DNA of 21,711 bases, from contig CALAYY010000242.1 in NCBI GenBank assembly GCA_937895465.1, positions 1 to 21,711 on the forward strand, read 5' to 3'. How positions within the stretch are numbered: position 1 is the first letter of the stretch; every line of letters begins with the position of its first letter. The notes below the pieces were generated by a model that saw only the letters and a list, made by a program, of their open reading frames with translations, had not been told where the DNA came from and did not search any database. This DNA comes from an uncultured Clostridia bacterium. Lineage in GTDB: Bacteria > Bacillota > Clostridia > Christensenellales > DUVY01. Of this stretch, positions 13,909 to 21,230 are shown piece by piece. The translations under genes and the position numbers were made by a program.

Positions 13909-15099
13909 TTATACTAAATGTGTATCTGTTTTTATATCGACAAAAAGAGGAGATAGCTTGCGCAAATCTTCAATAACTTCCTTTAAAACTTCTGAGGTAT
14001 AATCAATTTCTTCTACGGTATTATGCTTCCCCAAGGATAATCTTATAGAACTGCTGGCAAGCTCTTCAGGAACGCCTGTCGCCATCAAAACATAAGACGG
14101 CTTAAAGCTTCCTGCTGTACAGGCTGAGCCTACGCTGGCTGCAATGCCCTTAATATCAAGCATAGTCAGAATACCCTGACTTTCTGCGTATTGAAAGCTG
14201 ATATTAATATTGCCGTCAAGCCGTTTTGTCCTATGACCGTTGAGCTTAACATAAGGTATATTTTTTTGTATCTTTTCTATAAGCCTGTCTCTCAAACCTC
14301 TGATATACTCAGAATTTTCTTTCAGGTTTTTATAGGCATTTTCTATTGCATAACCCATTCCGACTATTGCAGGAACATTAGAAGTGCCACCTCTTTGTCC
14401 TCGTTCTTGATTGCCGCCTGCAATAAGCCTGTCAATTTTTACGCCTTTTTTGATGAACAGCACGCCTATTCCTTTGGGTCCGTAAAACTTATGGGCACTT
14501 AATGTCAATAAATCAATACCCAAATCAGAAACTTTGACATCAATTGTTCCGATTGCCTGTACTGCGTCAGTATGAAATAAAATATCAGGGTTATAATTTT
14601 TGACAGCTTTGCAAATTTCTTTTATAGGCTGAATCGTGCCAATCTCGTTGTTGGCAAGCATGATAGAAACCAAAACAGTATCGTCATTAAGATGCTTAAC
14701 TACGCTTTGTACACTTATTAATCCGTCTTTATCCGGCAAAACCTTAACAACTTCAACGCCCTGTTTTTCTAAGTCTTCAAGGCTATTAAGTACTGAAGAA
14801 TGTTCAATAGCACTTGTTATTATTCTTTTTTGAAGTTTCTTACAAGCATTTACTGCACCTTTTGTTACCCAGTTATTAGCCTCTGTAGCACTGCCTGTAA
14901 AATAAACCTCATGCTCATTAGCGCCAATGGCTTTAGCCACTTGTTCTCTTGCATGGATTACAGCGTATTCTGCTTGTCTTCCCAAAAAATGCTGACTTTC
15001 AGGATTACCGTATTGTTCACAAAAATACGGAAGCATACATTCAAAAACTTGACGGTCAAGCGGTGTTGTCCCTGCATTATCTAAATACACTTTCATCAT
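13909..15099 (-). CDS. iscS: Cysteine desulfurase (NifS/IscS type)
   Basis: PLP enzyme that takes sulfur from cysteine for Fe-S clusters and other thio-cofactors. The PLP lysine is Lys204 in SAHKFYGPKG, and the persulfide cysteine is Cys327 in GSACTAGSFKPS within the long mobile loop that marks class I enzymes. The length of 396 is usual. Two adjacent ATG codons (15099 and 15096) are possible starts; neither has a strong ribosome site. It follows the Rrf2-type regulator after 18 nt. The scaffold gene iscU/nifU, which often comes next in Bacillota, is missing; lspA follows after a 91-nt A+T-rich gap. The exact paralogue (NifS or IscS) is not settled. Confidence 0.93.
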   Translation of the reverse strand: MMKVYLDNAGTTPLDRQVFECMLPYFCEQYGNPESQHFLGRQAEYAVIHAREQVAKAIGANEHEVYFTGSATEANNWVTKGAVNACKKLQKRIITSAIEHSSVLNSLEDLEKQGVEVVKVLPDKDGLISVQSVVKHLNDDTVLVSIMLANNEIGTIQPIKEICKAVKNYNPDILFHTDAVQAIGTIDVKVSDLGIDLLTLSAHKFYGPKGIGVLFIKKGVKIDRLIAGGNQERGQRGGTSNVPAIVGMGYAIENAYKNLKENSEYIRGLRDRLIEKIQKNIPYVKLNGHRTKRLDGNINISFQYAESQGILTMLDIKGIAASVGSACTAGSFKPSYVLMATGVPEELASSSIRLSLGKHNTVEEIDYTSEVLKEVIEDLRKLSPLFVDIKTDTHLV

Positions 15100-15117
15100 A
15101 TATATAATAACCGTAAA

Positions 15118-15516
15118 TCAGCATTTATAATCATTAATCAGATCCTGTAAGCTATGACTGTCTAACAAATCGTTAATTGATAAATACAGCTTTTTTAGGA
15201 TGTTGCGATTAGGGCAATATTCATCATCACACTCATCCGAAACACATGCAGTAATTTCCAAATTATCTTCTAATGCTCTAAAAATCTGCCCTACAGAAAT
15301 GTCTTCGGGCGTTTTTTTGAGACGGTATCCTCCATGGACTCCTCTTATTGATTCGACAATATCGTCTTTTATAAGCATACGCATAAGCTTTTCAAGATAT
15401 TTTGGCGAAACTCTTGTACGGGAAGATAATTCTGGTAAAGCAAGCATATTGTCTTTGCTTAACGCTAAGATAAAGCATGCTTTCAAACCATATCTTGCCT
15501 TAGTTGACAGTTTCAT
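15118..15516 (-). CDS. Rrf2-family transcriptional regulator (IscR-like)
   Basis: A 132-residue winged-helix regulator with the Rrf2 N-terminus MKLSTKARYGLKA, a recognition region SPKYLEKLMRMLIKDDIVESIRG (SPKYLEKLMR at 37-46) and the wing motif HGGYRLKK at 61-68. Three cysteines, C91, C96 and C101, in C-X4-C-X4-C spacing sit where IscR binds its [2Fe-2S] cluster (C-X5-C-X5-C in Escherichia coli IscR), so cluster sensing is plausible. It probably controls its own expression and that of the adjacent desulfurase. The ATG follows AGGTGA. Only 27 nt separate it from glyA, so any promoter would have to lie within glyA. Confidence 0.9.
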   Translation of the reverse strand: MKLSTKARYGLKACFILALSKDNMLALPELSSRTRVSPKYLEKLMRMLIKDDIVESIRGVHGGYRLKKTPEDISVGQIFRALEDNLEITACVSDECDDEYCPNRNILKKLYLSINDLLDSHSLQDLINDYKC

Positions 15517-15543
15517 AGCTCACCTAAAAATAAAACCAAAAAA

Positions 15544-16800
15544 TTATTCTAAAATATCGTTTTGGTAAAGCGGGAAATTTTCACACATTTTTATTACTTG
15601 TTCTTTTATTGTGTGTATTGCGCTCTCGCCTTCAATAATAATCTGTGCCAAAAATTCGCCGATTTTTTTCATATCATTTTCTTTCATACCGCGAGTTGTA
15701 ACGCTGGGTGTGCCTACTCTGATTCCGCTTGTAATCATTGGACTTAACTTGTCATTAGGAACGGCATTTTTGTTTACTGTAATATTAGCTCTATCAAGCC
15801 ATTTTTCTACTTCTTTGCCTGTGCGGTTTTTGTCTGATAAATCTATAAGCATAAGATGATTATCTGTTCCGCCGGAAACAAGATTAATTCCTAAGCCTGT
15901 TAATGTGCTTGCCAATACTTTTGAGTTTTTGACTATTTGTTTTTGGTAATCCTTAAATCCAGGCTCTAGCGCTTCCTTAAATGATACGGCTTTTGCCGCT
16001 ATTATATGCATTAAAGGTCCGCCCTGAGAACCGGGAAAAACAGCTTTATTGACCTTTTTTATAACCTCTTCATCATTGGTCAAAATCAAACCGCCTCTGG
16101 GACCGCGTAGCGTCTTATGCGTGGTTGTAGTAACAATATGAGCGTAAGGTATAGGACTGATATGTTCGCCTGCCGCTACAAGTCCTGCAATATGTGCCAT
16201 ATCAACCATTAGATAAGCACCCACAGAGTCTGCTATTTCTCTAAATCTTTTGAAATCAATAATTCTGGGATACGCACTAGCCCCTGCCAAAATAAGCTTA
16301 GGCTTATGTTCTTTAGCCAGCCTTTCTACTTCGTCATAATCCAGCATTTCTGTTTTTGGATTAAGACCGTAAGCTATGATATTATAATTTTTACCGCTAT
16401 AGTTTACAGGGCTTCCATGAGTAAGATGTCCGCCGTGAGCCAGACTCATACCTAATACGGTATCGCCTACATCCAACAAAGCAAAAAATGCCGCCAAGTT
16501 AGCATTGGCTCCGCTATGCGGCTGAACATTGGCATACTTTGCATCAAAAAGCTGTTTTGCACGCTCTATAGCAAGTGTTTCAACTATATCAACATTTTCA
16601 CATCCGCCGTAATATCTTCTACCGGGATAGCCTTCAGCGTATTTGTTGGTAAGATGTGTTCCTGCCGCAGCCAAAACTGCCGCGGATACAAAGTTTTCAC
16701 TTGCAATAAGCTCTAGATTATGTCTTTGACGGTTAAGCTCTTTTTTTAGAGCATCATAAATTTCATTATCAGCTGATTTTAATAATGCCAAATCGATCAT
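15544..16800 (-). CDS. glyA: Serine hydroxymethyltransferase
   Basis: PLP enzyme that interconverts serine and glycine and loads one carbon onto tetrahydrofolate. The 418 residues fit. The PLP lysine is Lys229 in the signature TTTTHKTLRGPRGG; also seen are YAEGYPGRRYYGG (54-66) and VDMAHIAGLVAAG (199-211). AGGA lies about 10 nt before the ATG. It follows trxA after 52 nt, a gap with an A+T-only palindrome but no convincing promoter. Through 10-formyl-THF its product supports PurN and PurH encoded further along. Confidence 0.97.
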   Translation of the reverse strand: MIDLALLKSADNEIYDALKKELNRQRHNLELIASENFVSAAVLAAAGTHLTNKYAEGYPGRRYYGGCENVDIVETLAIERAKQLFDAKYANVQPHSGANANLAAFFALLDVGDTVLGMSLAHGGHLTHGSPVNYSGKNYNIIAYGLNPKTEMLDYDEVERLAKEHKPKLILAGASAYPRIIDFKRFREIADSVGAYLMVDMAHIAGLVAAGEHISPIPYAHIVTTTTHKTLRGPRGGLILTNDEEVIKKVNKAVFPGSQGGPLMHIIAAKAVSFKEALEPGFKDYQKQIVKNSKVLASTLTGLGINLVSGGTDNHLMLIDLSDKNRTGKEVEKWLDRANITVNKNAVPNDKLSPMITSGIRVGTPSVTTRGMKENDMKKIGEFLAQIIIEGESAIHTIKEQVIKMCENFPLYQNDILE

Positions 16801-16852
16801 AAAAGTATATCCTCACTTATGTATATAATTTTTTTCTTAATTAATAGTCTAA

Positions 16853-17170
16853 TTAAATATTTTTATTGATAAAGTCCAAAATTGCTGATTTTGTCCTCAA
16901 CCCTGTAAGACTTATCACGTTTTTTCCGTCTTTGAAAATCACCAGAGTAGGAATAGTCATAACACCGTATTGTCTTGCAATATCGATATCTTCATCAACA
17001 TTAAGTTTTGCCAAAACTATTTTATCTTGATTAATCTCTTTTTCAACTTCTTCAAAAATAGGAGCAAGTGCTTTGCACGGTCCGCACCACGGCGCCCAAA
17101 AATCAACCAATACAGCTTTTGAAGAATTTAAAACTTCCTGCTCAAAATTATCTTTATTTAGTTCAATCAT
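16853..17170 (-). CDS. trxA: Thioredoxin
   Basis: A small cytosolic dithiol reductant of 105 residues. The active site WCGPC is at 28-32, with the cis-proline loop TIPTLVIFK later in the fold. I chose ATG 17170: a strong GGTGGAGG lies 6 nt upstream, and the fold begins at MIELNKDNFE. The frame open from TTG 17200 would add ten residues that match nothing in the family. Its start overlaps the end of the RseC-like gene by 8 nt, so the two are translationally coupled. Confidence 0.95.
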   Translation of the reverse strand: MIELNKDNFEQEVLNSSKAVLVDFWAPWCGPCKALAPIFEEVEKEINQDKIVLAKLNVDEDIDIARQYGVMTIPTLVIFKDGKNVISLTGLRTKSAILDFINKNI

Positions 17171-17600
17171 TTTGGTCCTCCACCTTGTGCTTATTTTCAA
17201 TATTTAAAACTCTCAAGATTTTAGGCGAAAAGCTGTTATTTTTGGCTGCAACTTTATCTATTATAAAAATTATCACAAAACCAAAAACTAATGACCCAAA
17301 CCCTATTAATATAGAATACAATTCACTAAGCTTTAAAGCACTAGCAATAACCATACCTATAAGCAGCATAAGAAGTGGTATGCCAAAGATTATGAGATTA
17401 GACTGGGTCAAACGTTTGTCCGAAATACCCACCTCAACAACATCTCCTACCTTAGCGCCTATATCATTTTTTAACTTTAAACTGACATTACCGCCTTTAT
17501 CCATAGAGCAGACTTTGCATTTATCACAACTGCTTTTTCTCTCAAATACAACTTGAGCAATGTCATCAGTTATTGCTGTAACTTTTCCTATTTCAAGCAT
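17163..17600 (-). CDS. RseC/MucC-family (SoxR-reducing system) membrane protein
   Basis: 145 residues with the RseC layout. An N-terminal soluble domain has a cysteine cluster C25-X2-C28-X2-C31 (SSCDKCKVC) and a VGDVVEVGI strand. Two transmembrane helices follow at about 69-88 and 95-115, then a charged tail. RseC-type proteins are known from sigma-E and SoxR systems and often occur near Rnf complexes; in Bacillota the role is unclear. A redox task is suggested by the cysteines and by its 8-nt overlap with the thioredoxin gene. The ATG follows AAAGGAA and lies 9 nt after aspS. Confidence 0.85.
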   Translation of the reverse strand: MLEIGKVTAITDDIAQVVFERKSSCDKCKVCSMDKGGNVSLKLKNDIGAKVGDVVEVGISDKRLTQSNLIIFGIPLLMLLIGMVIASALKLSELYSILIGFGSLVFGFVIIFIIDKVAAKNNSFSPKILRVLNIENKHKVEDQND

Positions 17601-17609
17601 TGGATTCCT

Positions 17610-19415
17610 TTATTCAGCAGTTTCGCTGATTTTTATAGCAAGGTCTCTTAATTGACGGGACTCTACCGTATCAGGTGCTCCAGTCATTAGGTCAGAGGCG
17701 TTTTGAACCTTAGGGAAAGGAATAACATCCTTAATGTTATCTGTGCCAGTTAAAAGCATTACCAGCCTGTCAAGTCCAAAAGCCAATCCGCCGTGCGGAG
17801 GTGTACCGTAGTTAAATGCATTAACAAAAAATCCAAATCTATCCGTAATTTGTTCATCAGTAAGCCCCAAAACTTTGAACATCTTTTTTTGAATTTCTCT
17901 ATTGAATATTCTCAAGCTGCCGCCGCCTGCTTCCTGACCATTGATAACAAGGTCATAAGCCTTGGCACGCACCTTATCGGGAGCAGTATCCATAAGCTCA
18001 AGGTCTTCATTTTTGGGACTGGTAAACGGATGGTGCTTGGCGACATAACGTTTTTCTTCTTCGCTGTATTCCAAAAGCGGAAAGTCTGTAACCCAAAGCA
18101 CATCATAAGTTGATTTGTCTATTAAGTTAGCAATTTCTGCAAGTCTTAATCGTAATGCACCCATAGCATCATAAACAACTGTATCTTTATCAGCACAGAA
18201 GAATAATATATCACCTTTTTGAGCATCAGCTCTTTTTATAATCTCATCAACAACTTCTTGCGACATAAATTTGGTTATTACTGATTGTATTCCGTCTTCC
18301 TTTACAGCTATCCATGCTAGACCCTTTGCTTTGTAAATCTTTACAAAATCAGTAAGCGCATCAATATCACGGCGTGATAATATAGGATTATCGCCCTGAA
18401 CAAAGCCTTTGGCGTTAATCATCCTAACACTGCCGCCGTTTTTGACTGCATCTGTAAACACTTTAAAACCGCAGTCTTTTGCTATATCAGAAATATTGAC
18501 AATCTCCAACTCAAAGCGTGTATCGGGCTTGTCTGAGCCGTATCTATCCATAGCTTCTTGATAAGTTAAACGGCGGATATCTTTTGGCAAATCTATGCCT
18601 TTGATTTTTTGAAACAATTCTCTGACCATGCCCTCTGCCATAGTCATAACATCTTCTGTATTATCCACAAAAGACATTTCCAGATCTATTTGGGTAAATT
18701 CGGGCTGACGGTTGGCTCTTAGATCCTCGTCTCTAAAACATCTTGCTATTTGGTAATACCTGTCAAAGCCAGATATCATTAATAACTGCTTGTATAATTG
18801 AGGTGACTGGGAAAGCGCATAAAAACTTCCATGATGGACACGGCTAGGAACAAGATAATCTCTTGCCCCTTCGGGCGTTGATTTGCCAAGATAGGGAGTT
18901 TCCATTTCCAAAAAACCGTTTCTGTTAAGATAATCATGTGTAATCTGATATATCATATGGCGAACATGCATAATCTCCTGTAACTTAGGAGTTCTTAGTT
19001 CCAAATATCTGTATTTGAGTCTAAGCGGCTCTTTAACAGACTGTACATCATCAAGTTCAAAAGGAATAGTGTCTGCATCGGATAACACCTTGACCGAAGT
19101 AGCCAAAAGCTCAATAGTGCCTGTCTTTAATTTGGGATTAATAGTTTCTTTTGAACGCTTGCGGATTTTGCCTTTAACAGCAATTACATATTCGGAACGT
19201 ATGCTCTCTGCTTTGTAAAATTCTGATGTTATTGCAGACGAGTCAAACACTATCTGCAACAAACCGCTTCTATCTCTTAAGTCCACAAATATAAGCCCGC
19301 CAAAATCACGGCGGTTATCTACCCATCCCATAACGATGGTTTCTTTTTCTATTAGCTTTTCAGTAGCTTCTGCAGCGTAACAGGTACGCTTCCAATCACC
19401 CAAAAATTCTGCCAT
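17610..19415 (-). CDS. aspS: Aspartyl-tRNA synthetase, bacterial type
   Basis: Charges tRNA-Asp. From MAEFLGDWKRTCY it has 601 residues, the usual bacterial size. The N-terminal OB-fold anticodon domain contains WVDNRRDFGGLIFVDLRDRSG from 31. Class II motif 2 is FRDEDLRANRQPEFTQID at 227-244, the bacterial insertion (GAD) domain lies between about 290 and 420, and motif 3 has HGGLAFGLDRLVMLL near 541. The start is one nucleotide after the hisS stop. The only AAGGAG lies 16 nt upstream inside hisS, so coupling to hisS is likely. The open frame upstream from TTG 19448 is not family-like. The usual hisS-aspS pairing of Bacillota is kept. Confidence 0.97.
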   Translation of the reverse strand: MAEFLGDWKRTCYAAEATEKLIEKETIVMGWVDNRRDFGGLIFVDLRDRSGLLQIVFDSSAITSEFYKAESIRSEYVIAVKGKIRKRSKETINPKLKTGTIELLATSVKVLSDADTIPFELDDVQSVKEPLRLKYRYLELRTPKLQEIMHVRHMIYQITHDYLNRNGFLEMETPYLGKSTPEGARDYLVPSRVHHGSFYALSQSPQLYKQLLMISGFDRYYQIARCFRDEDLRANRQPEFTQIDLEMSFVDNTEDVMTMAEGMVRELFQKIKGIDLPKDIRRLTYQEAMDRYGSDKPDTRFELEIVNISDIAKDCGFKVFTDAVKNGGSVRMINAKGFVQGDNPILSRRDIDALTDFVKIYKAKGLAWIAVKEDGIQSVITKFMSQEVVDEIIKRADAQKGDILFFCADKDTVVYDAMGALRLRLAEIANLIDKSTYDVLWVTDFPLLEYSEEEKRYVAKHHPFTSPKNEDLELMDTAPDKVRAKAYDLVINGQEAGGGSLRIFNREIQKKMFKVLGLTDEQITDRFGFFVNAFNYGTPPHGGLAFGLDRLVMLLTGTDNIKDVIPFPKVQNASDLMTGAPDTVESRQLRDLAIKISETAE

Positions 19416-19416
19416 T

Positions 19417-20679
19417 TTATTTAGTCTTTTGCTCCTTAATAATTTCAACTATTTTATCTTGTTCGGCAGATATTACATCGCCGCTTTTCATATCTTTTAT
19501 AGAAAATATTCCCGATTCCAACTCATTGCCGCCTACAGTTATACAAAATCGTGCATTTTGCTTATCAGCATATTTAAATTGAGCTTTTAGGCTTCTAAAT
19601 AACTGGTCATAATCTGCCGATATATCAGCAGAACGCAACTTTCTGGTAAGCTTAATAGCAACTTCAGCAGGAACTTCAGAAGTTACCGCCACAAAAACAT
19701 CAAGAATGTTCTTGTCTTCAATTTTTACACCGCTATTTTCTAAGGCAATAAGCAATCTTTCAATTCCTATTGCAAAGCCAACAGCAGGCATGGATTTGCC
19801 GCCCAAAGACTCTATGAGATTATCATATCTTCCGCCGCCGCAAACAGTTTCTTGAGCTGATGTCTTGACAGAAGGTATAAACTCAAATACTGTCTTAGTA
19901 TAATAATCAAGTCCTCTTACTAGCCTTGGATTAATATTATATTGTATATTATTGAAATCAAGTATTCTTTTCAGATGTTCAAAATGCTCTTTATTCTCAC
20001 TGTCCAAAAAGTCCAAAGTCTTAGGCGCATTATTCATAACATCTTTGCATGATTCTTCTTTGCAGTCTAATGCCCTTAAGGGGTTTTTATTAATTCGGTC
20101 ACGGCATACAGGACACAAGCTCATAGCATTGTCATTGAGATATTGTTTTAAAACCTCGCTGTGCCTTTTTCGGCATTCTCCGCTACCTATACTGTTGATA
20201 TGGAGGTCAAGGCTTTTTATCCCTACCAAGTTAAGAAAATCTTGTGCAAACATTATGGCTTCTGCATCGCTTTCAGCCCCGTTTGCTCCAAAAATCTCAA
20301 CTCCTAATTGATGAAACTGTCTTAATCTGCCAGCTTGAGGTCTTTCATAACGAAAAGCAGGTATAATATAATACATCTTGACAGGCATTGCTGAGCCTGA
20401 CAATGACTCTATAAACGCTCTTACTACTCCCGCAGTGCCCTCAGGCTTTAGGGTAATTGAACGTCCGCCTTTATCCAAAAAGGTGTACATCTCTTTGTTG
20501 ACAATATCGGTAGTCTCTCCCACTCCTCGCTCAAACAACTCTGTATGCTCAAAAACAGGAGTTCGTATTTCTTTTAGATTGTATCTTCCAGCTGTTTTAC
20601 GGAAGATTTCTTCTATATATTGCCATTTGTAGCTCTCGTCAGGCAAAATATCCTTGGTGCCTTTTGGTATATTAATCAT
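19417..20679 (-). CDS. hisS: Histidyl-tRNA synthetase
   Basis: Class II synthetase for tRNA-His, 420 residues. It begins MINIPKGTKDILPDE, the standard start. Motif 2 is FRYERPQAGRLRQFHQ at 109-124, the histidine signature LVRGLDYYTKT at 253-263, and a C-terminal anticodon domain follows. An insertion carries four cysteines (C189, C192, C206, C211), as in many Bacillota HisRS. No Shine-Dalgarno precedes the ATG and the -10 box ends only 8 nt upstream, so the mRNA appears nearly leaderless. There is no T-box leader, unlike many Bacillota hisS-aspS operons. Confidence 0.97.
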   Translation of the reverse strand: MINIPKGTKDILPDESYKWQYIEEIFRKTAGRYNLKEIRTPVFEHTELFERGVGETTDIVNKEMYTFLDKGGRSITLKPEGTAGVVRAFIESLSGSAMPVKMYYIIPAFRYERPQAGRLRQFHQLGVEIFGANGAESDAEAIMFAQDFLNLVGIKSLDLHINSIGSGECRKRHSEVLKQYLNDNAMSLCPVCRDRINKNPLRALDCKEESCKDVMNNAPKTLDFLDSENKEHFEHLKRILDFNNIQYNINPRLVRGLDYYTKTVFEFIPSVKTSAQETVCGGGRYDNLIESLGGKSMPAVGFAIGIERLLIALENSGVKIEDKNILDVFVAVTSEVPAEVAIKLTRKLRSADISADYDQLFRSLKAQFKYADKQNARFCITVGGNELESGIFSIKDMKSGDVISAEQDKIVEIIKEQKTK

Positions 20680-20687
20680 AATAATTC

Positions 20688-20717
20688 ATTATAAGACAAG
20701 CCCTTGAAAGAAGTCAA
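20688..20717 (-). promoter_or_regulatory. Promoter of hisS and the downstream housekeeping row
   Basis: On the minus strand TTGACT (20712-20717), 18 nt, TATAAT (20688-20693): five of six and six of six matches to the sigma-A consensus. The usual start distance puts +1 around 20681, two nucleotides before the hisS ATG. Confidence 0.8.
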
Positions 20718-20786
20718 GCATCCTAATATTTGGTAATTTCAAAAACAAATCACATAATTTATATAAATCAAAAAGTTTTAAAATAT

Positions 20787-20815
20787 TTGACAAAAAAGCT
20801 TATTTTATATATCAT
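20787..20815 (+). promoter_or_regulatory. Promoter of the oadG-oadB operon
   Basis: TTGACA (20787-20792), 17 nt, TATCAT (20810-20815) on the plus strand, predicted start near 20822. It diverges from the hisS promoter, with about 70 nt between the two -35 boxes. The leader to oadG is about 112 nt. Confidence 0.8.
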
Positions 20816-20848
20816 TTAAACAAATTATATATTTATTGCATTCGGTTG

Positions 20849-20921
20849 GCAGAAAAAAATTCTGTTTCAAGATTGGCTTTTGGGGTGGGAAGCATTATGC
20901 TCCCGCCCTTATTATATTTTT
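20849..20921 (+). promoter_or_regulatory. Structured oadG leader with terminator-like hairpin
   Basis: Two hairpins lie in the 5' leader. A small one pairs CAGAA (20850-20854) with TTCTG (20860-20864) around five A. A strong one pairs GGG (20883-20885) with CCC (20906-20908), a U-G pair, GGGA with TCCC, then GCA with TGC around a UUA loop, with one bulged A. UUAUUAUAUUUUU follows (20909-20921), then the GGAGG site at 20924. It has the form of an intrinsic terminator placed just before the ribosome site. I match it to no known riboswitch class. Confidence 0.5.
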
Positions 20922-20933
20922 ATGGAGGTTTAT

Positions 20934-21230
20934 ATGAGTTTTTGGGAAAGCGTACTAACGGCTTTGTTTTGCTTTGGAATGGTTATTATAGTGCTTGCTA
21001 TATTATATTTTTTGATAAAGCTATTTTCTTTGATAATTAATAATATTAAAAGACCTAATTTTAAAAGGATTTTTAAAAAGAAAAAAGACGATAAAACTAA
21101 AAACAGCCAAATACAACAATCAAATATAAGCAATAAAAACAATCCCATATATACAACAGTTATAGATGAACAAGGAGCTAAAAAGGTTTTTCGCTTGGCT
21201 TCAATCAAATCGCTTGAGGAGGAAAAATAA
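20934..21230 (+). CDS. oadG: Sodium-pump decarboxylase gamma subunit (OadG family)
   Basis: A 98-residue single-helix protein: a hydrophobic segment at about 9-30 (LFCFGMVIIVLAILYFLI), a basic region (about 42-57, rich in K and R), a polar N/Q/S linker and a short folded end (PIYTTVIDEQGAKKVFRL). This is the plan of the gamma subunit that holds biotin-dependent Na+-pumping decarboxylases together. GGAGG at 20924-20928 is 5 nt before the ATG, which rules out the longer frames. The stop overlaps the oadB start (TAATG). The substrate (oxaloacetate, methylmalonyl-CoA or glutaconyl-CoA) cannot be told without the alpha subunit, which lies outside the window. Confidence 0.85.
   Translation: MSFWESVLTALFCFGMVIIVLAILYFLIKLFSLIINNIKRPNFKRIFKKKKDDKTKNSQIQQSNISNKNNPIYTTVIDEQGAKKVFRLASIKSLEEEK

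Noticed and set aside
16837..16856. Palindrome TTAATTA/TAATTAA at the end of trxA as a possible terminator
   Set aside because: Only A-T pairs, and on the minus strand it is followed by an A-rich and not a U-rich tract.
17068..17556. Long open frame (162 codons) on the plus strand
   Set aside because: It lies entirely opposite the RseC-like gene and trxA, has no ribosome site, and its composition is that of an antisense shadow.
20680..20780. T-box leader ahead of hisS
   Set aside because: The distance from the promoter to the ATG is only a few nucleotides, leaving no room, and no T-box sequence is present on the minus strand.
20930..21208. Minus-strand frame of 92 codons with hydrophobic residues
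   Set aside because: Antisense to oadG; its hydrophobicity mirrors the complementary codons, and no start signal was seen.
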